Shown: piece by piece, positions 25,187 to 33,790 of the stretch
Position numbering within the stretch: position 1 is the first letter of the stretch
Layout: each line of letters opens with the position of its first letter
NCBI GenBank assembly: GCA_034522055.1
Contig: JAXHLS010000004.1
Location: 1-62,185 of the forward strand
From: Gammaproteobacteria bacterium
GTDB taxonomy: Bacteria > Pseudomonadota > Gammaproteobacteria > JAABTG01
Direction of reading: 5' to 3'
Length of the DNA stretch: 62,185 nucleotides
Notes under the pieces: model-generated
What the model was told of the DNA's origin: nothing
Databases searched by the model: none
Seen by the model: only the letters and a program-made list of their open reading frames with translations
Position numbers and translations under genes: made by a program

Positions 25187-25798
25187 AATTACGGTGACGC
25201 TTTACTGTTTGAATTACGGTGACGCTTTACTGTTTGCACCACTTCCCTCTCGGCTTACGCTACGCACATGTCTCGGCTCCCACGGATCATCTTACCCGGC
25301 GTTCCCCACCACGTGACGCAACGAGGGAACAGGCGGCAACGGATCTTTAATAATTGGCAATGCCGCACATTCTAGCGGGTGGGGGAATCCCGCCCGGGTA
25401 ACCGCTAGCCACGGGCCCGGTATCGAGCCTTGCAGTCAGCCCGGTGACGGGCTGGTTGATGCGTAGGTATGAAGGCAGGCGAGGTGCAAGGGTAACGGGT
25501 GAAGCCGACCTTGAAGGTGTAGAGCTCCGAAAAGTTCGTTGGTGAGTGCCGATGGGTTTGTCCCACCAGCAGGCAACAGCCGTCATGCGCCCTGGCAAGC
25601 ATGACGGGCACTCCCCGGGGTCCGAGGCCGTGTCGAGCCTGACATTGCGAATGTGCGGTAACCAAGGAGATCCCATCATCGGTGTGCAGGAGGCGCGCAT
25701 CCGTGGACAAGCCGTAACAAGCGAGGAAGCGGGCGGTGGTGATGGGAAGTCGGAGGCTCCCATAGTAGCTCCGTGAAAATAGATCTGTCCCGTTTCTC
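25187..25798 (+). repeat. composite repeat copy A: REP arms, RAYT 5' end, group II intron 5' part
   Basis: Two AATTACGGTGACGCTTTACT repeats (25187, 25212) are followed by the first 29 codons of a RAYT gene (25268-25354, MSRLPRIILPGVPHH). The RAYT frame then runs into the 5' part of a group II intron (25354-25769), which breaks off at CATAGTAGC. A 29-base tail ends CCCGTTTCTC. The whole block recurs almost identically at 33791-34458. Confidence 0.85.
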
Positions 25799-26032
25799 CG
25801 CTTGACGACCACCGCATGACGTTGCACCTTGCGGATGTCATGGTAGGGTGTTAACTGCTTCTGGAGACAGTCGGCGGCAACAGCCTGTAAATGAGCTAAA
25901 TTCATGGGGATCCCACAGGGTCAGATCCCATTTTTTATTCCCCAAAATCCGCGCCGCCTTTCCCGAAAATGCGCGATGAACCATAAAAAAACCCAGGTTG
26001 AACAAGGCTTCTTCATTAGCATTTCTTTCAGA
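25799..26032. other. intergenic remnant with REP-like GGGTCAGATCCC
   Basis: No gene was seen. The piece 25800-25905 reads like RAYT 3' remains on the minus strand (not certain). GGGTCAGATCCCATTTTTTATT at 25915-25935 belongs to the GGGGTCAGA motif family found next to RAYT genes. Confidence 0.4.
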
Positions 26033-26133
26033 CTAGGCTTTTTTATGTCTAGCCAAACTTATCAGACCAAGCAGCCCTGAACCAAAAAGCCACACTCCGG
26101 CCGGTACTGGCACAGGAGAAACATCACGATCAT
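26033..26133 (-). pseudogene. 3' part of disrupted secreted-protein gene (C-terminal sorting anchor)
   Basis: This fragment encodes RDVSPVPVPAGVWLFGSGLL then GLISLARHKKA and a TAG stop. It is a PEP-CTERM/VPxxA-type anchor: proline motif, hydrophobic helix, basic tail. It is the missing end of the gene whose 5' part lies at 28812-29370. Removing the IS at 26134-28811 with one GATCAT copy restores an uninterrupted frame. Confidence 0.9.
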
Positions 26134-26158
26134 CTCAAGAGTCCCGAGTTCTCGGCGG

Positions 26159-26512
26159 TTATTGCTCCCCGTGCTGACCCTCGAGCTCGTCGAGCCAGTC
26201 TTCGGTGAGCGCATCGAGCTCGTCTAGTTGTTCCTGGGAGTAATCTTCCGGGGCGTAGTGCTCGAGCCAGGAGATCAGGAAGCTCGTAATACGCTCACGA
26301 GGGAAGTCCGGATACGCCTTCTGTATGCATTCGATGGACTGATCGAAGCTGAGGCGTTGGGCCTCGGGCCAGATGATCTCGCGTCGTCCGGGATCGAGCT
26401 GCACGCCGTCCATGAGCGCCCAGAGAGCGTCTGAGACTTCGATGGAGCGCTGGCCCTGGGGCGAGCCCATGTAGTCGAGTAGCCCGCCGACGAAGGGATG
26501 CTTCTCACTCAT
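26159..26512 (-). CDS. hypothetical acidic protein carried by the IS
   Basis: This 117-aa protein was not recognised. It is acidic and leucine-rich, mostly helical in appearance, with a D/E-rich end (EQLDELDALTEDWLDELEG). It starts MSEKHPFVGGLLDYMGSPQG and lies 25 bp inside the left end of the IS. It diverges from the methylase gene, with 131 bp between. It could be a passenger or a regulator; no DNA-binding motif is obvious. Confidence 0.7.
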   Translation of the reverse strand: MSEKHPFVGGLLDYMGSPQGQRSIEVSDALWALMDGVQLDPGRREIIWPEAQRLSFDQSIECIQKAYPDFPRERITSFLISWLEHYAPEDYSQEQLDELDALTEDWLDELEGQHGEQ

Positions 26513-26643
26513 GTCGATAGCATAACACTGGCGGACGTTCGATCATCAGGTACGCAAGGCGCTGCCCCGAGTCATCGACGTCGTTTGACACCCTAGCTGA
26601 ATGAGGCTAGTCTGCTGGTCGTCACGGACACGGATCGGCAGCG

Positions 26644-27333
26644 ATGGGTAGCTACTTCGGATCGAAGGCGACGTCGGGCTTGTGCCAGGCGATCATCGCC
26701 CTGATGCCGCCCCACGACACCTACATCGAGAGCCACCTCGGCGGCGGGGCGATCATGCAGCGCAAGCTGCCGGCGCTCGTCAACATCGGCATCGACCGCA
26801 ATCGGCGAGCGCTCGCGAAGTTCGAGTGCCCCTATCCGGTCGAGCTGGTGCATGGCTGCGCGCACCGATTCCTGGCCGAGTATGCGTATCGGGGGCGAGA
26901 GCTCATCTACAGCGACCCGCCCTATCTGCAGCCGACCCGCCGCGGCGAGCGCCGATACCGTTTCGACTACGAAGAGCACGACCACGTGGCGTTGCTCGAG
27001 CTGCTCAAGCGCCTGCCCTGTCACGTGATCCTCTCCGGCTACCCCTCGGCGCTCTACGACGAGCGGCTGGCCGGGTGGCGCAGCCTCGAGCTTCAGGTGA
27101 TGAACCAGGCGGGCGTCGTCACCGAGAAGCTGTGGTTCAACTTCAGCGTCGATCGCCTGCACTGGGCGCGCTATGCGGGCAAGAACTTCACGGACCGCCA
27201 ACGCATCAAGCGTAAGGCGGTGAGCTGGGCCCGCCGCTACGAGGCCATGCCGCCCGCCGAGCGCCTGGCGGTGCTCGCGGCCGTGATGGCCGTGGAAGTC
27301 CAGGAGCCCGAGCCCGGCATGCCTTCTCCATAA
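26644..27333 (+). CDS. D12-class (Dam-like) N6-adenine DNA methyltransferase
   Basis: This 229-aa protein starts MGSYFGSKATSGLCQAIIAL, a variant of the SAM-binding motif (FxGK/SK) of D12 methylases. YIESHLGGGAIMQRK replaces the usual EPFxGGG. The catalytic motif is YSDPPYLQPTRR (DPPY). It transfers methyl from SAM to adenine in DNA. No cognate endonuclease lies inside the element, so it is an orphan methylase. It is an unusual passenger for a 2.7-kb IS and could protect the element or control transposition by methylation (inference). Confidence 0.88.
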   Translation: MGSYFGSKATSGLCQAIIALMPPHDTYIESHLGGGAIMQRKLPALVNIGIDRNRRALAKFECPYPVELVHGCAHRFLAEYAYRGRELIYSDPPYLQPTRRGERRYRFDYEEHDHVALLELLKRLPCHVILSGYPSALYDERLAGWRSLELQVMNQAGVVTEKLWFNFSVDRLHWARYAGKNFTDRQRIKRKAVSWARRYEAMPPAERLAVLAAVMAVEVQEPEPGMPSP

Positions 27334-27389
27334 CCGGCCCCGCGCGGCGGGCCAAATCACCGTTTCATTCTCTTCATGGGAGGTGGACG

Positions 27390-28790
27390 ATGTCGCTATG
27401 GGAGTCCTGGTGGAAAGCAATCTGGCTGCTGCGTCCGGCGTTCTCGCGCCTGCGCACCTTCCTGTGGTTCGCCACCGCCGTGGCCGGTCTCACCGTGCGA
27501 GGCGATCTTTTAGGCGTGACCAGCCTCGTGCGGGCGCTCGCCCTCAAGCCCCGCTTCTACGACAACCTGCTGGATTCGTTCCACAGCCGCGCCATCAAGC
27601 TCGAGCGGCTCGCGGCGCTGTGGACCCAAGCCGTGCTGCGGCTCTTTCCCGCGCCGCTGCTCGTCAACGGCCGCCGCGTCATGGTCGGGGACGGAATCAA
27701 AGTCCCCAAGCGCGGCAAGAAGATGCCCGCCGTGAAGCTATTGCATCAGCAGTCCGACGCCAACACCAAGCCCGAATACATCATGGGACACTCCCTTCAG
27801 GCGGTGAGCCTGCTGGTTGAGGCCGACCAAAGCGTCTTCGCTGTCCCCCTCGCCGTGCGCATCCACGAGGGCCTCGTCTTCTCCAATCGCGACCGGCGCA
27901 CCCTGCTCGACAAGATGCTCGCCCTGATTCAGACCGTGGCGATCACGGAACCCTTCTACTACGTTGCCGATGCCTACTACGCCGCCGGCAAGATGGTTCG
28001 CGGCCTCATCGCCGAGGGCAACCATCTCGTCACCCGCGTCCGATCCAATGCCGTCGCTTACACCCCCTATCGCCAGCGCGGCCCGAGGAAAAGAGGCCGG
28101 CCGAGACGCTACGGGAAGAAGCTCAAGCTCAGGTCACTGCTGAACGACACGAACGACTTCCAATCCGGGCCAAGCCCCGTCTACGGCGAGGACAACGTCA
28201 CGATTCGGTACCAGGTCCGAGACCTGCTCTGGCGGCCCGCCGGACAGCTCGTGCGCTTCGTCGCCGTCATCCACCCGACCAGAGGCTCTTGCCTGCTGAT
28301 GTGCACCGACGTCGCCCTGGACGCCGTCGAGATCATTCGCCTCTACGGCCTGCGCTTCAAGATCGAGCACAGCTTCAAGCAGGCCGTCCGACAGATCGGC
28401 ACCTTCGCCTATCACTTCTGGATGCAGGACATGAAGCCGCTCAAACGCCGCAACGGCAATCAATACCTGCACCGGGAAACGCTCAGGTATCGCGAGAACG
28501 TCAAACGCAAGATCCACGCCTACCACGTCTTCATGCAGGCCGGCGTCGTCGCTCAAGGCTTGCTTCAGTATCTGTCGGTGGTTTTCCCGCAGCTCATCTG
28601 GCAATCCTTCGGCTCGTGGCTGCGGACGATCCGACCCGGTATTCCCCCGTCGGAGCTCGTCGTCACTCATGCGCTACGCAACACGCTGCCGGAATTTCTC
28701 TTGAGTTCCGCCAAAACCCATTCCCTGGCAAAATTCATCACCGAACGGCAGGACACTGAAAGAATCAGCATGTTCCGCCTCGCGTCCTGA
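27390..28790 (+). CDS. IS4-like DDE transposase of the methylase-bearing IS
   Basis: This 466-aa protein has the DDE-transposase layout: VMVGDGIKVPKRGKKMPAVK with the first aspartate, YYVADAYYAAGKMVRGLI with the second, and RFKIEHSFKQAVRQIGTFAYHF with the glutamate. GGGAGGTGGACG precedes the ATG. It looks full-length. It runs in the same direction as the methylase, 56 bp downstream, and ends 21 bp before the right terminal repeat. Confidence 0.88.
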   Translation: MSLWESWWKAIWLLRPAFSRLRTFLWFATAVAGLTVRGDLLGVTSLVRALALKPRFYDNLLDSFHSRAIKLERLAALWTQAVLRLFPAPLLVNGRRVMVGDGIKVPKRGKKMPAVKLLHQQSDANTKPEYIMGHSLQAVSLLVEADQSVFAVPLAVRIHEGLVFSNRDRRTLLDKMLALIQTVAITEPFYYVADAYYAAGKMVRGLIAEGNHLVTRVRSNAVAYTPYRQRGPRKRGRPRRYGKKLKLRSLLNDTNDFQSGPSPVYGEDNVTIRYQVRDLLWRPAGQLVRFVAVIHPTRGSCLLMCTDVALDAVEIIRLYGLRFKIEHSFKQAVRQIGTFAYHFWMQDMKPLKRRNGNQYLHRETLRYRENVKRKIHAYHVFMQAGVVAQGLLQYLSVVFPQLIWQSFGSWLRTIRPGIPPSELVVTHALRNTLPEFLLSSAKTHSLAKFITERQDTERISMFRLAS

Positions 28791-28811
28791 CGAGAAGTCG
28801 GGACTCATGAG

Positions 28812-29370
28812 GATCATGAACAGCCCACGCATAGTAATAAACGAGTTCCTTATTAGCGTCTCCCGGACCACCTGAAGCAAAAGAAAAGGATTTCGCATCA
28901 TTTGTGGGATTGGATGGCCTTTCTGAGCCAGACCAATAACGACTGTCACCCATGACGTTGGCAAATGGCCCCGGTGATCCAGCCGTGATGCCGGTGTAGG
29001 TATACAGATGATCGTACTCGTTATCCATACAATTGGCTTCAGACTCCTGAGGCGCGCCGCTACAGTCATACACCTGCAAATCCCCATCAAGATTCATACT
29101 TGGCAGGCGCCAGCCGCTGACGCCATCAACAGTCAAGGCAGCCGCCCAGTCTATCGCATTGGGCCAGGACATCCGACCATCACCAGGTGAAAACCCATTG
29201 TCGTAGGCAGTACCGACTGCTGCATTGGCATCGGCCAGCCAAGTGATATCCAGAACATCATCGTAGTACGCCAATCCATTCAGGCGTGAATACAAAGCCG
29301 CGTGGGCTACAGAGGAAACTGAAAGCAGGATAAAGGCGGGCACGAGCCAGGAAAGGAATATTCTCTTCAC
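28812..29370 (-). pseudogene. 5' part of disrupted DUF1566-like secreted protein
   Basis: This part encodes about 186 residues. The start is a GTG at 29370 with GGAGG upstream; a TTG at 29376 is a weaker alternative. The signal peptide (FILLSVSSVAHA) is followed by a DUF1566/Lcl-type domain: YYDDVLDITWLADANA, WPNAIDWAAALTVDGVSGWR, SRYWSGSE and YYAWAVHD. The frame is cut by the IS at 28811. With the tail at 26133-26033 it would make a 217-aa surface protein sorted by a PEP-CTERM-like anchor. As it stands the product gains about 16 junk residues and lacks the anchor. Confidence 0.9.
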
Positions 29371-29785
29371 AATCAATCAACCTCCGTATTTAATCATTCG
29401 TCGGTTGGTAAATCTTAGACTCAATTCATTCGTTTTCCAACTCGATCGCGAGGCACCGTATGAGGATGTATAAACCACCTTTTCGGCGGCTCGTAGCGGG
29501 CAGTCTTCCTTGACCTGCGTCGGCATCCGTCGTCGGTAGGCTGCTGTGGCTCGCTTATCAGCGTGCTGATCGGGTTCACGTACCCGGATCCAGCCCGGAG
29601 ACGGACTCGCCGACACAAATCTCCCCCGCCCACCGCTTTTCCGGACAGGCAACGCCGTTGTCGCGCCGCTGACGGCACATGTTCAAACGAAGTGAGCGTG
29701 CGCTTACCTCATCTCGTCGAACAGCCCCCGCTGCGGTGGCGCCCGACTCAGCGGCCGCCGAGTAATAATAGGGGACGGCAGCGGC
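29371..29785. other. intergenic region upstream of disrupted secreted-protein gene
   Basis: No credible gene was seen. The AT-rich part next to 29371-29440 probably held the promoter of the secreted-protein gene. The remainder is GC-rich filler running into a group II intron fragment. Confidence 0.4.
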
Positions 29786-30120
29786 TTGGCAATGCCGCAC
29801 ATTCTAGCGGGTGGGAATCCCGCCCGGGTAGCCGCTAGCCACGGGCCCGGTATCGAGCCTTGCAGTCAGTCCGGTGACGGGCTGGTTGATGCGTAGGTAC
29901 GAAAGCAGGCGAGGTGCAAGGGTAACGGGTGAAGCCGACCTTGAAGGTGTAGAGCTCCGAAAAATTCGTTGGTGGGGGAGTGCCGATGGGTTTGTCCCAC
30001 CAGCAGGCAACAGCCGTCATGCGCCCTGGCAAGCATGACGGGCACTCCCCGGAGTCCGAGGCCGTGTCGAGCCTGACATTGCGAATGTGCGGTAACCAAG
30101 GAGATCCCATCATCGGTGTG
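29786..30120 (+). repeat. group II intron fragment B (5' part), left of transposon
   Basis: Near-identical to the intron part of composite repeats A and C, starting at TTGGCAATGCCGCAC. It stops at GGTGTG (30115-30120), where the 3,369-bp transposon begins. It resumes at 33490 with the same GGTGTG. Fragments B and D are therefore two halves of one intron copy. Confidence 0.88.
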
Positions 30121-30220
30121 TGAGAGCGGTCACCCGATTTGATGGACTGATTTTCACGATTGGTGATGGTTCCATCGACAGCGGTGGCGGCTGCGTTGCC
30201 GCCGCGGTCACGCGCACAGA

Positions 30221-30409
30221 TCAGGACGAGGGGTCGAGGGGCAAGGTCAGTTGATTGTCGTGGGGGCGCTGGTCGTGGTACCAGCGGTGCAGTTGTGAGA
30301 AGTAGTGGTTCTGGAAGGCGGTATAGAAGTCTTCGAGGAACTCATTGAGTGCAACGACGGCTTCGTCGGGCAGTTCGGGGAAGGCGAAGCGATCGGCATC
30401 GTCGTGCAT
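30221..30409 (-). CDS. small transposon-encoded protein
   Basis: This 62-aa frame begins MHDDADRFAFPELPDEAVVA and contains a helical, aromatic-rich stretch (LEDFYTAFQNHYFSQLHRWY). It starts one base after the ATPase stop, so it is probably co-translated. Its function is unknown; it may be an accessory transposition factor. Confidence 0.6.
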   Translation of the reverse strand: MHDDADRFAFPELPDEAVVALNEFLEDFYTAFQNHYFSQLHRWYHDQRPHDNQLTLPLDPSS

Positions 30410-30410
30410 G

Positions 30411-31259
30411 TCAGCGGGCTCCAGCGGCGCTGCGTCGAGGCGGTTGCGTTGCGGGCGCAGCGAAGACCTGCAGATAGAGTTTTTCGTCGAGCACGGTGAT
30501 GTCGCGCTGCGCGGCGGCCATGAGCAGTTCGGCGGCCATACTGATGAAGATGCGGTAGTTGCCGGCGGCGTGATCGGCGAGCGTGTGGCGCAGTTCCTGG
30601 GTCATGAGGCCGGCGTTGCCGGCGGCGGCGAGCAGGTGTTCGAGGCAGGCGAGGAGTTCTTCACGGGTTGCGACGCCGGTGGCGAGGCGTGTGCGAATGC
30701 GCGAGCCCAAGGGGATGAGTTCCTCGCGGCGGAGTTTGTCGAGCAGGCGAGCATCGCCTGAGAGCACCACGCACAGGAGCGATTGGGAATCGAAGCGTGC
30801 GCTGGCCAGCAGGCGCAGCTCACTCAAGACCATGGGGGTCATTTCCTGGGCTTCGTCGATGAGGATGACGGGGCGTCGATTGGCGGAGCCGAGATGGTCG
30901 AGCCAGCGGGCGCGCAGCGCCTTGAAGCCACCCCAGCGGTTGCTCATGCGCATGGCGATCCCGAAGATGTCACCGAGCTCGCGGTAGAAGTCGCTCAAGT
31001 TGCTTTGCGGATGGTGGATGACGCCGACCGACAAGTCCGTCAGGCGTGAGAGGCGCTCGGCAAGCAGTCGCATGACGACGCTTTTGCCGGAGCCGGGATC
31101 ACCATGGACAAGCGCGAAGCCGCCCTCGCGCAGGTGCGCCTGCTCGATACGCCAGCAGAAGTTCTCGATCTGGGGCGGCACATAGAGCGCTTCGGTCGGC
31201 ACGTCAGGGGTAAAGGGGTTCCACTTGAGGCCATAGAGCGCCAGGAGTTTCTGGTTCAT
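30411..31259 (-). CDS. AAA ATPase (ExeA/TniB-like) transposition partner
   Basis: This 282-aa ATPase has Walker A HGDPGSGKSVV, Walker B RPVILIDEAQEM and the ExeA-type start KWNPFTPDVPTEALYVPP. In Mu-, Tn7- and Tn5053-type elements such ATPases choose target DNA and activate the DDE transposase. It lies 6 bp after the transposase stop. The C-terminus is helical (LRHTLADHAAGNYRIFISMA). Confidence 0.9.
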   Translation of the reverse strand: MNQKLLALYGLKWNPFTPDVPTEALYVPPQIENFCWRIEQAHLREGGFALVHGDPGSGKSVVMRLLAERLSRLTDLSVGVIHHPQSNLSDFYRELGDIFGIAMRMSNRWGGFKALRARWLDHLGSANRRPVILIDEAQEMTPMVLSELRLLASARFDSQSLLCVVLSGDARLLDKLRREELIPLGSRIRTRLATGVATREELLACLEHLLAAAGNAGLMTQELRHTLADHAAGNYRIFISMAAELLMAAAQRDITVLDEKLYLQVFAAPATQPPRRSAAGAR

Positions 31260-31265
31260 GCGGGG

Positions 31266-32708
31266 TCAATCCTTCTCGTTGGTGGGTAAATAGGCCGGCG
31301 GCAGGCCGGTGGCGGCGTAGTCGGCGATCATTTGTTTCATCAGCGGTGCGATGCCGGTGTTGGTCGCGGCGCTCGGCGCTGGGTGGGTCGGCTCGACGCG
31401 CCGGCGCAGGGCGTCGGCGTTGGCCGTTTTATCGAGCGGGCGCACCGGGCAGAGGATGGTGCCCGTGCGCGCATCGACCAGGTCGACGCGGCTCAAGTCC
31501 CAGCGGGCATAGCGCAGATGCACCTCGCTCAGATGACGATAGCGCGACGGCAGCTCGAAGCGCTGGCCGTCGAGACTGACGGTGCCGTCAGAGCGGCGTT
31601 GCTTGCGCTTGACCTCAAGGCGGAAGGCGGCGCGCAAGTCGTCGCTGCCGGGGCACTCGCGCGCGACGTTGGGGCCGGCGAGTAAGCGATCGAGCGGTGT
31701 CTCGCCGAGCTCGCTGTGCACGGTGCAATGATATTCCTGGGTAATCCAGGCTTGGGTCGCCACGTTGAGCTGCTCGAGTGTGAGGTTCGGTTCGCCCTCG
31801 AGCATGGCGAGCAGGCGCCCTTCGACGCGGCCCCAGAGGTTCTCCTGCTTACCATTCACATGCGGCGAATACGGCAACGTTGGCAGGTGCACAATACCCA
31901 GGTGATGAAGCCCCGCGGTGAACTCGGCCGAGATCATCGCCGCGCCGCGGTCGGTCATCAGCGAGCGCGGCAACCCGACCTTTTGCAAGGCCTGGCACAG
32001 GCCGTGGACCAGCTCCTCGGTGCGCTCGTTCGTGTACCACTGGGCATGGCACAAGAACCGTGAGCGATCGTCGATGAAGCCGACCAGCAGCGGTTTGACG
32101 TACTCGCCACGGCGGGTCAGGACCTTGCGCGAGCCGTGATGGAAGTCCAGATGCATGAGCTGCAGCACATGCGCGACTTCGTAGCTGCGCACTTCGCGCT
32201 GTTCGAGCCAGTCGCGGGCGGCCATCGCCCCGTCAGTGGCGCGCTTGGGCGTTCGTTGGCGCACGAGTCCCTGGGCTTTCAGATAGCGCCGCACGCTCGG
32301 ATACGAGGGCGACTTCGCGTCGGCGAGGGTCACGCGTAAGTTGTCATGGTGTAACTGGGCGGTCCAGCCCGGGTGTTCGCGGTACTGGGTCGTCAGCGCC
32401 TGCACGGCCTCGGCTGACAGGCTCGGAAAGCGGCCGATGTCGCGCCGCACCTGATTGCGCAGCGCCCGCACCGGATCGGCGGCATGCCTGGCGGCGTAGA
32501 ACCAACGCTCCAGAGTCGAGGCGGCGAACCGCATCTCCAGCCCCGTGAACGGATGACGCCAAGTCTTGGCAGCCAAGTCCTTCAGCGCGGCGCGCAACTG
32601 GCCCGGGGCCGGCGGCGCGGCGAGCAGCGGTCCGATGATCGCAAAGCGCAGTCGCGCCCAACGATCGCGTTGCGGTAGTTCGTCCTCGTTGCTCATGCTC
32701 GCTCCCAT
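31266..32708 (-). CDS. rve-type DDE transposase (Mu/Tn552/TniA-like)
   Basis: This 480-aa transposase has an N-terminal helix-turn-helix part and a retroviral-integrase core. The acidic triad is visible as MHLDFHHGSR, LMTDRGAAMIS and VNGKQENLWGRVEGR. A C-terminal beta-barrel region follows (RYRHLSEVHLRYARWDLS). Two starts are possible (32708, 32696). Its pairing with an AAA ATPase places it near the Tn7/Tn5053/Mu group and not with IS21, whose IstB is different. Confidence 0.92.
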   Translation of the reverse strand: MGASMSNEDELPQRDRWARLRFAIIGPLLAAPPAPGQLRAALKDLAAKTWRHPFTGLEMRFAASTLERWFYAARHAADPVRALRNQVRRDIGRFPSLSAEAVQALTTQYREHPGWTAQLHHDNLRVTLADAKSPSYPSVRRYLKAQGLVRQRTPKRATDGAMAARDWLEQREVRSYEVAHVLQLMHLDFHHGSRKVLTRRGEYVKPLLVGFIDDRSRFLCHAQWYTNERTEELVHGLCQALQKVGLPRSLMTDRGAAMISAEFTAGLHHLGIVHLPTLPYSPHVNGKQENLWGRVEGRLLAMLEGEPNLTLEQLNVATQAWITQEYHCTVHSELGETPLDRLLAGPNVARECPGSDDLRAAFRLEVKRKQRRSDGTVSLDGQRFELPSRYRHLSEVHLRYARWDLSRVDLVDARTGTILCPVRPLDKTANADALRRRVEPTHPAPSAATNTGIAPLMKQMIADYAATGLPPAYLPTNEKD

Positions 32709-32795
32709 GGTGGCCTTGTTGATGGGAACGCAGGCTACAAAGTGCCTGATCGGCAGTCTATCGACATCCTCTGCGGGTAGTGGGCAACCCGCGAA

Positions 32796-33347
32796 TTACC
32801 TGACCATGGCACGGGTGCTCAAGGGCGCAATGAAGCGCAGCGCTTGTACCAGACGATCGCTCAGCGCGCTCGCCTCGAAGCGTTGCAACAGGCTCTGCGG
32901 CAACTGGTGAATCGCCACCGGTGGCATGAAGTGCTGGCAGGTCGATCGCCAGAACGGTGTCGCGGGAAAAGTGGTGCACCACCACGCCCGCCAGCGCTTC
33001 AGCGTGACCGCCGCGATGCGCAACCGAGCGCACACGGTTCGAGCCGAAGCGCTGCCCGGCGGCGAGAGCAACATAAACACCACCGCCAGATACACACGAC
33101 GGCCCGCAAACCGCACCGACGGCGGCGTCGTGCGGTGATCACAGCGACCGCAGGTGAAGCTCAAACGCCGGGAATAAGCCTCCTGTAGCGCCGCCGGACA
33201 GCCACGTGGTTTACGCGGATAGTCCGCCACATGCAGTGGCCCCCCGCACGCCCGGCAACCCTGCAGCCGCGTCGTCGCGGCGAGTTCTTGGTCGATGGAG
33301 ATAAGGAGATGAAAAAAAGCGGGATCTTGCAGTAGGACGTGGCACAC
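32796..33347 (-). CDS. cysteine-rich transposon protein of unknown function
   Basis: This 183-aa protein has two CxxC pairs (CRACGG and CGRCD) separated by about 36 residues, suggesting a zinc ribbon near the N-terminus. A basic region (RTVCARLRIAAVTLKRWRAWW) with helix-turn-helix character follows. It is the first gene of the minus-strand transposon set and could bind the element ends or regulate transcription. The family is not recognised. Confidence 0.7.
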   Translation of the reverse strand: MCHVLLQDPAFFHLLISIDQELAATTRLQGCRACGGPLHVADYPRKPRGCPAALQEAYSRRLSFTCGRCDHRTTPPSVRFAGRRVYLAVVFMLLSPPGSASARTVCARLRIAAVTLKRWRAWWCTTFPATPFWRSTCQHFMPPVAIHQLPQSLLQRFEASALSDRLVQALRFIAPLSTRAMVR

Positions 33348-33489
33348 TTACGGGGTCTCCTGGCTTGGTAACCGGAGACTCCCCGGAGGGGATCTTCTAG
33401 TCAAGATCCCCGATGGGGATCCCCCTCAAACCATCACCAAACTAGACCTCAGAAAGCAAAATCACCATCAAAATAGGTGGCGCTACTCA

Positions 33490-33788
33490 GGTGTGCAGGA
33501 GGCACGCACCCGTGGACAAGCGATAACAAGCGAGGAAGCGGGCGGTGTTGATGGGAAGTCGGAGGCACCCATAGTAGCGAGGAGTCCCGGTAATGCGGGA
33601 GGAGCCAAGGGGTGTCGGCTTGAGATAACGGGAGAGGGGCAACACGGCCCTACGCTGAGAGGACTATGCCCGTGAGCACACGACTCGAACGTTTCACACA
33701 GAAGGCGCGTGCCGAGCCGCAGTTGCGGTTCACGTCCCTGATGGGGATGCTGTTCGATCCCGAGGGGCTGCACGCCAGCTTCGAGCGC
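33490..33788 (+). repeat. group II intron fragment D, continuing fragment B
   Basis: The fragment starts with the second GGTGTG target copy and continues intron sequence past the CATAGTAGC point where copies A and C end. It reaches the first 41 codons of the intron reverse transcriptase and then breaks off at a REP-like array. Confidence 0.85.
33666..33788 (+). pseudogene. N-terminal fragment of group II intron reverse transcriptase
   Basis: Encodes MPVSTRLERFTQKARAEPQL then RFTSLMGMLFDPEGLHASFER, the conserved start of LtrA-type maturases. It is cut before any RT motif by the composite repeat C. It belongs to a different intron lineage from the complete intron at 34781-36782. Confidence 0.85.
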
Positions 33789-33790
33789 GG

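Larger units (their letters stand above)
26134..28811. mobile_element. 2,678-bp insertion sequence carrying a DNA adenine methylase
   Basis: The ends are imperfect inverted repeats: left CTCAAGAGTCCCGAGTTCTCG; right, read inward, CTCATGAGTCCCGACTTCTC. Both flanks carry GATCAT (26128-26133 and 28812-28817), a 6-bp target duplication. The element contains a minus-strand hypothetical gene, a D12-class methylase and an IS4-like transposase whose stop is 21 bp from the right end. Excision restores the secreted-protein gene in frame. Confidence 0.9.
30121..33489. mobile_element. 3,369-bp transposon with DDE transposase and AAA ATPase
   Basis: The ends are inverted repeats beginning TGAG: left TGAGAGCGGTCACC...TTTGATGG; right, read inward, TGAGTAGCGCCACC...TTTTGATGG; both are followed by GGTGATGGT further in. 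GGTGTG is duplicated on either side (30115-30120 and 33490-33495). Four minus-strand genes lie inside: a cysteine-rich protein, the transposase, an ATPase and a small protein. It is inserted in a group II intron. Confidence 0.9.

Noticed and set aside
25546-25776. 76-codon frames inside group II intron fragments (also 34206-34436)
   Set aside because: They are conserved only because the intron RNA sequence is conserved between copies; the translation has no protein character.
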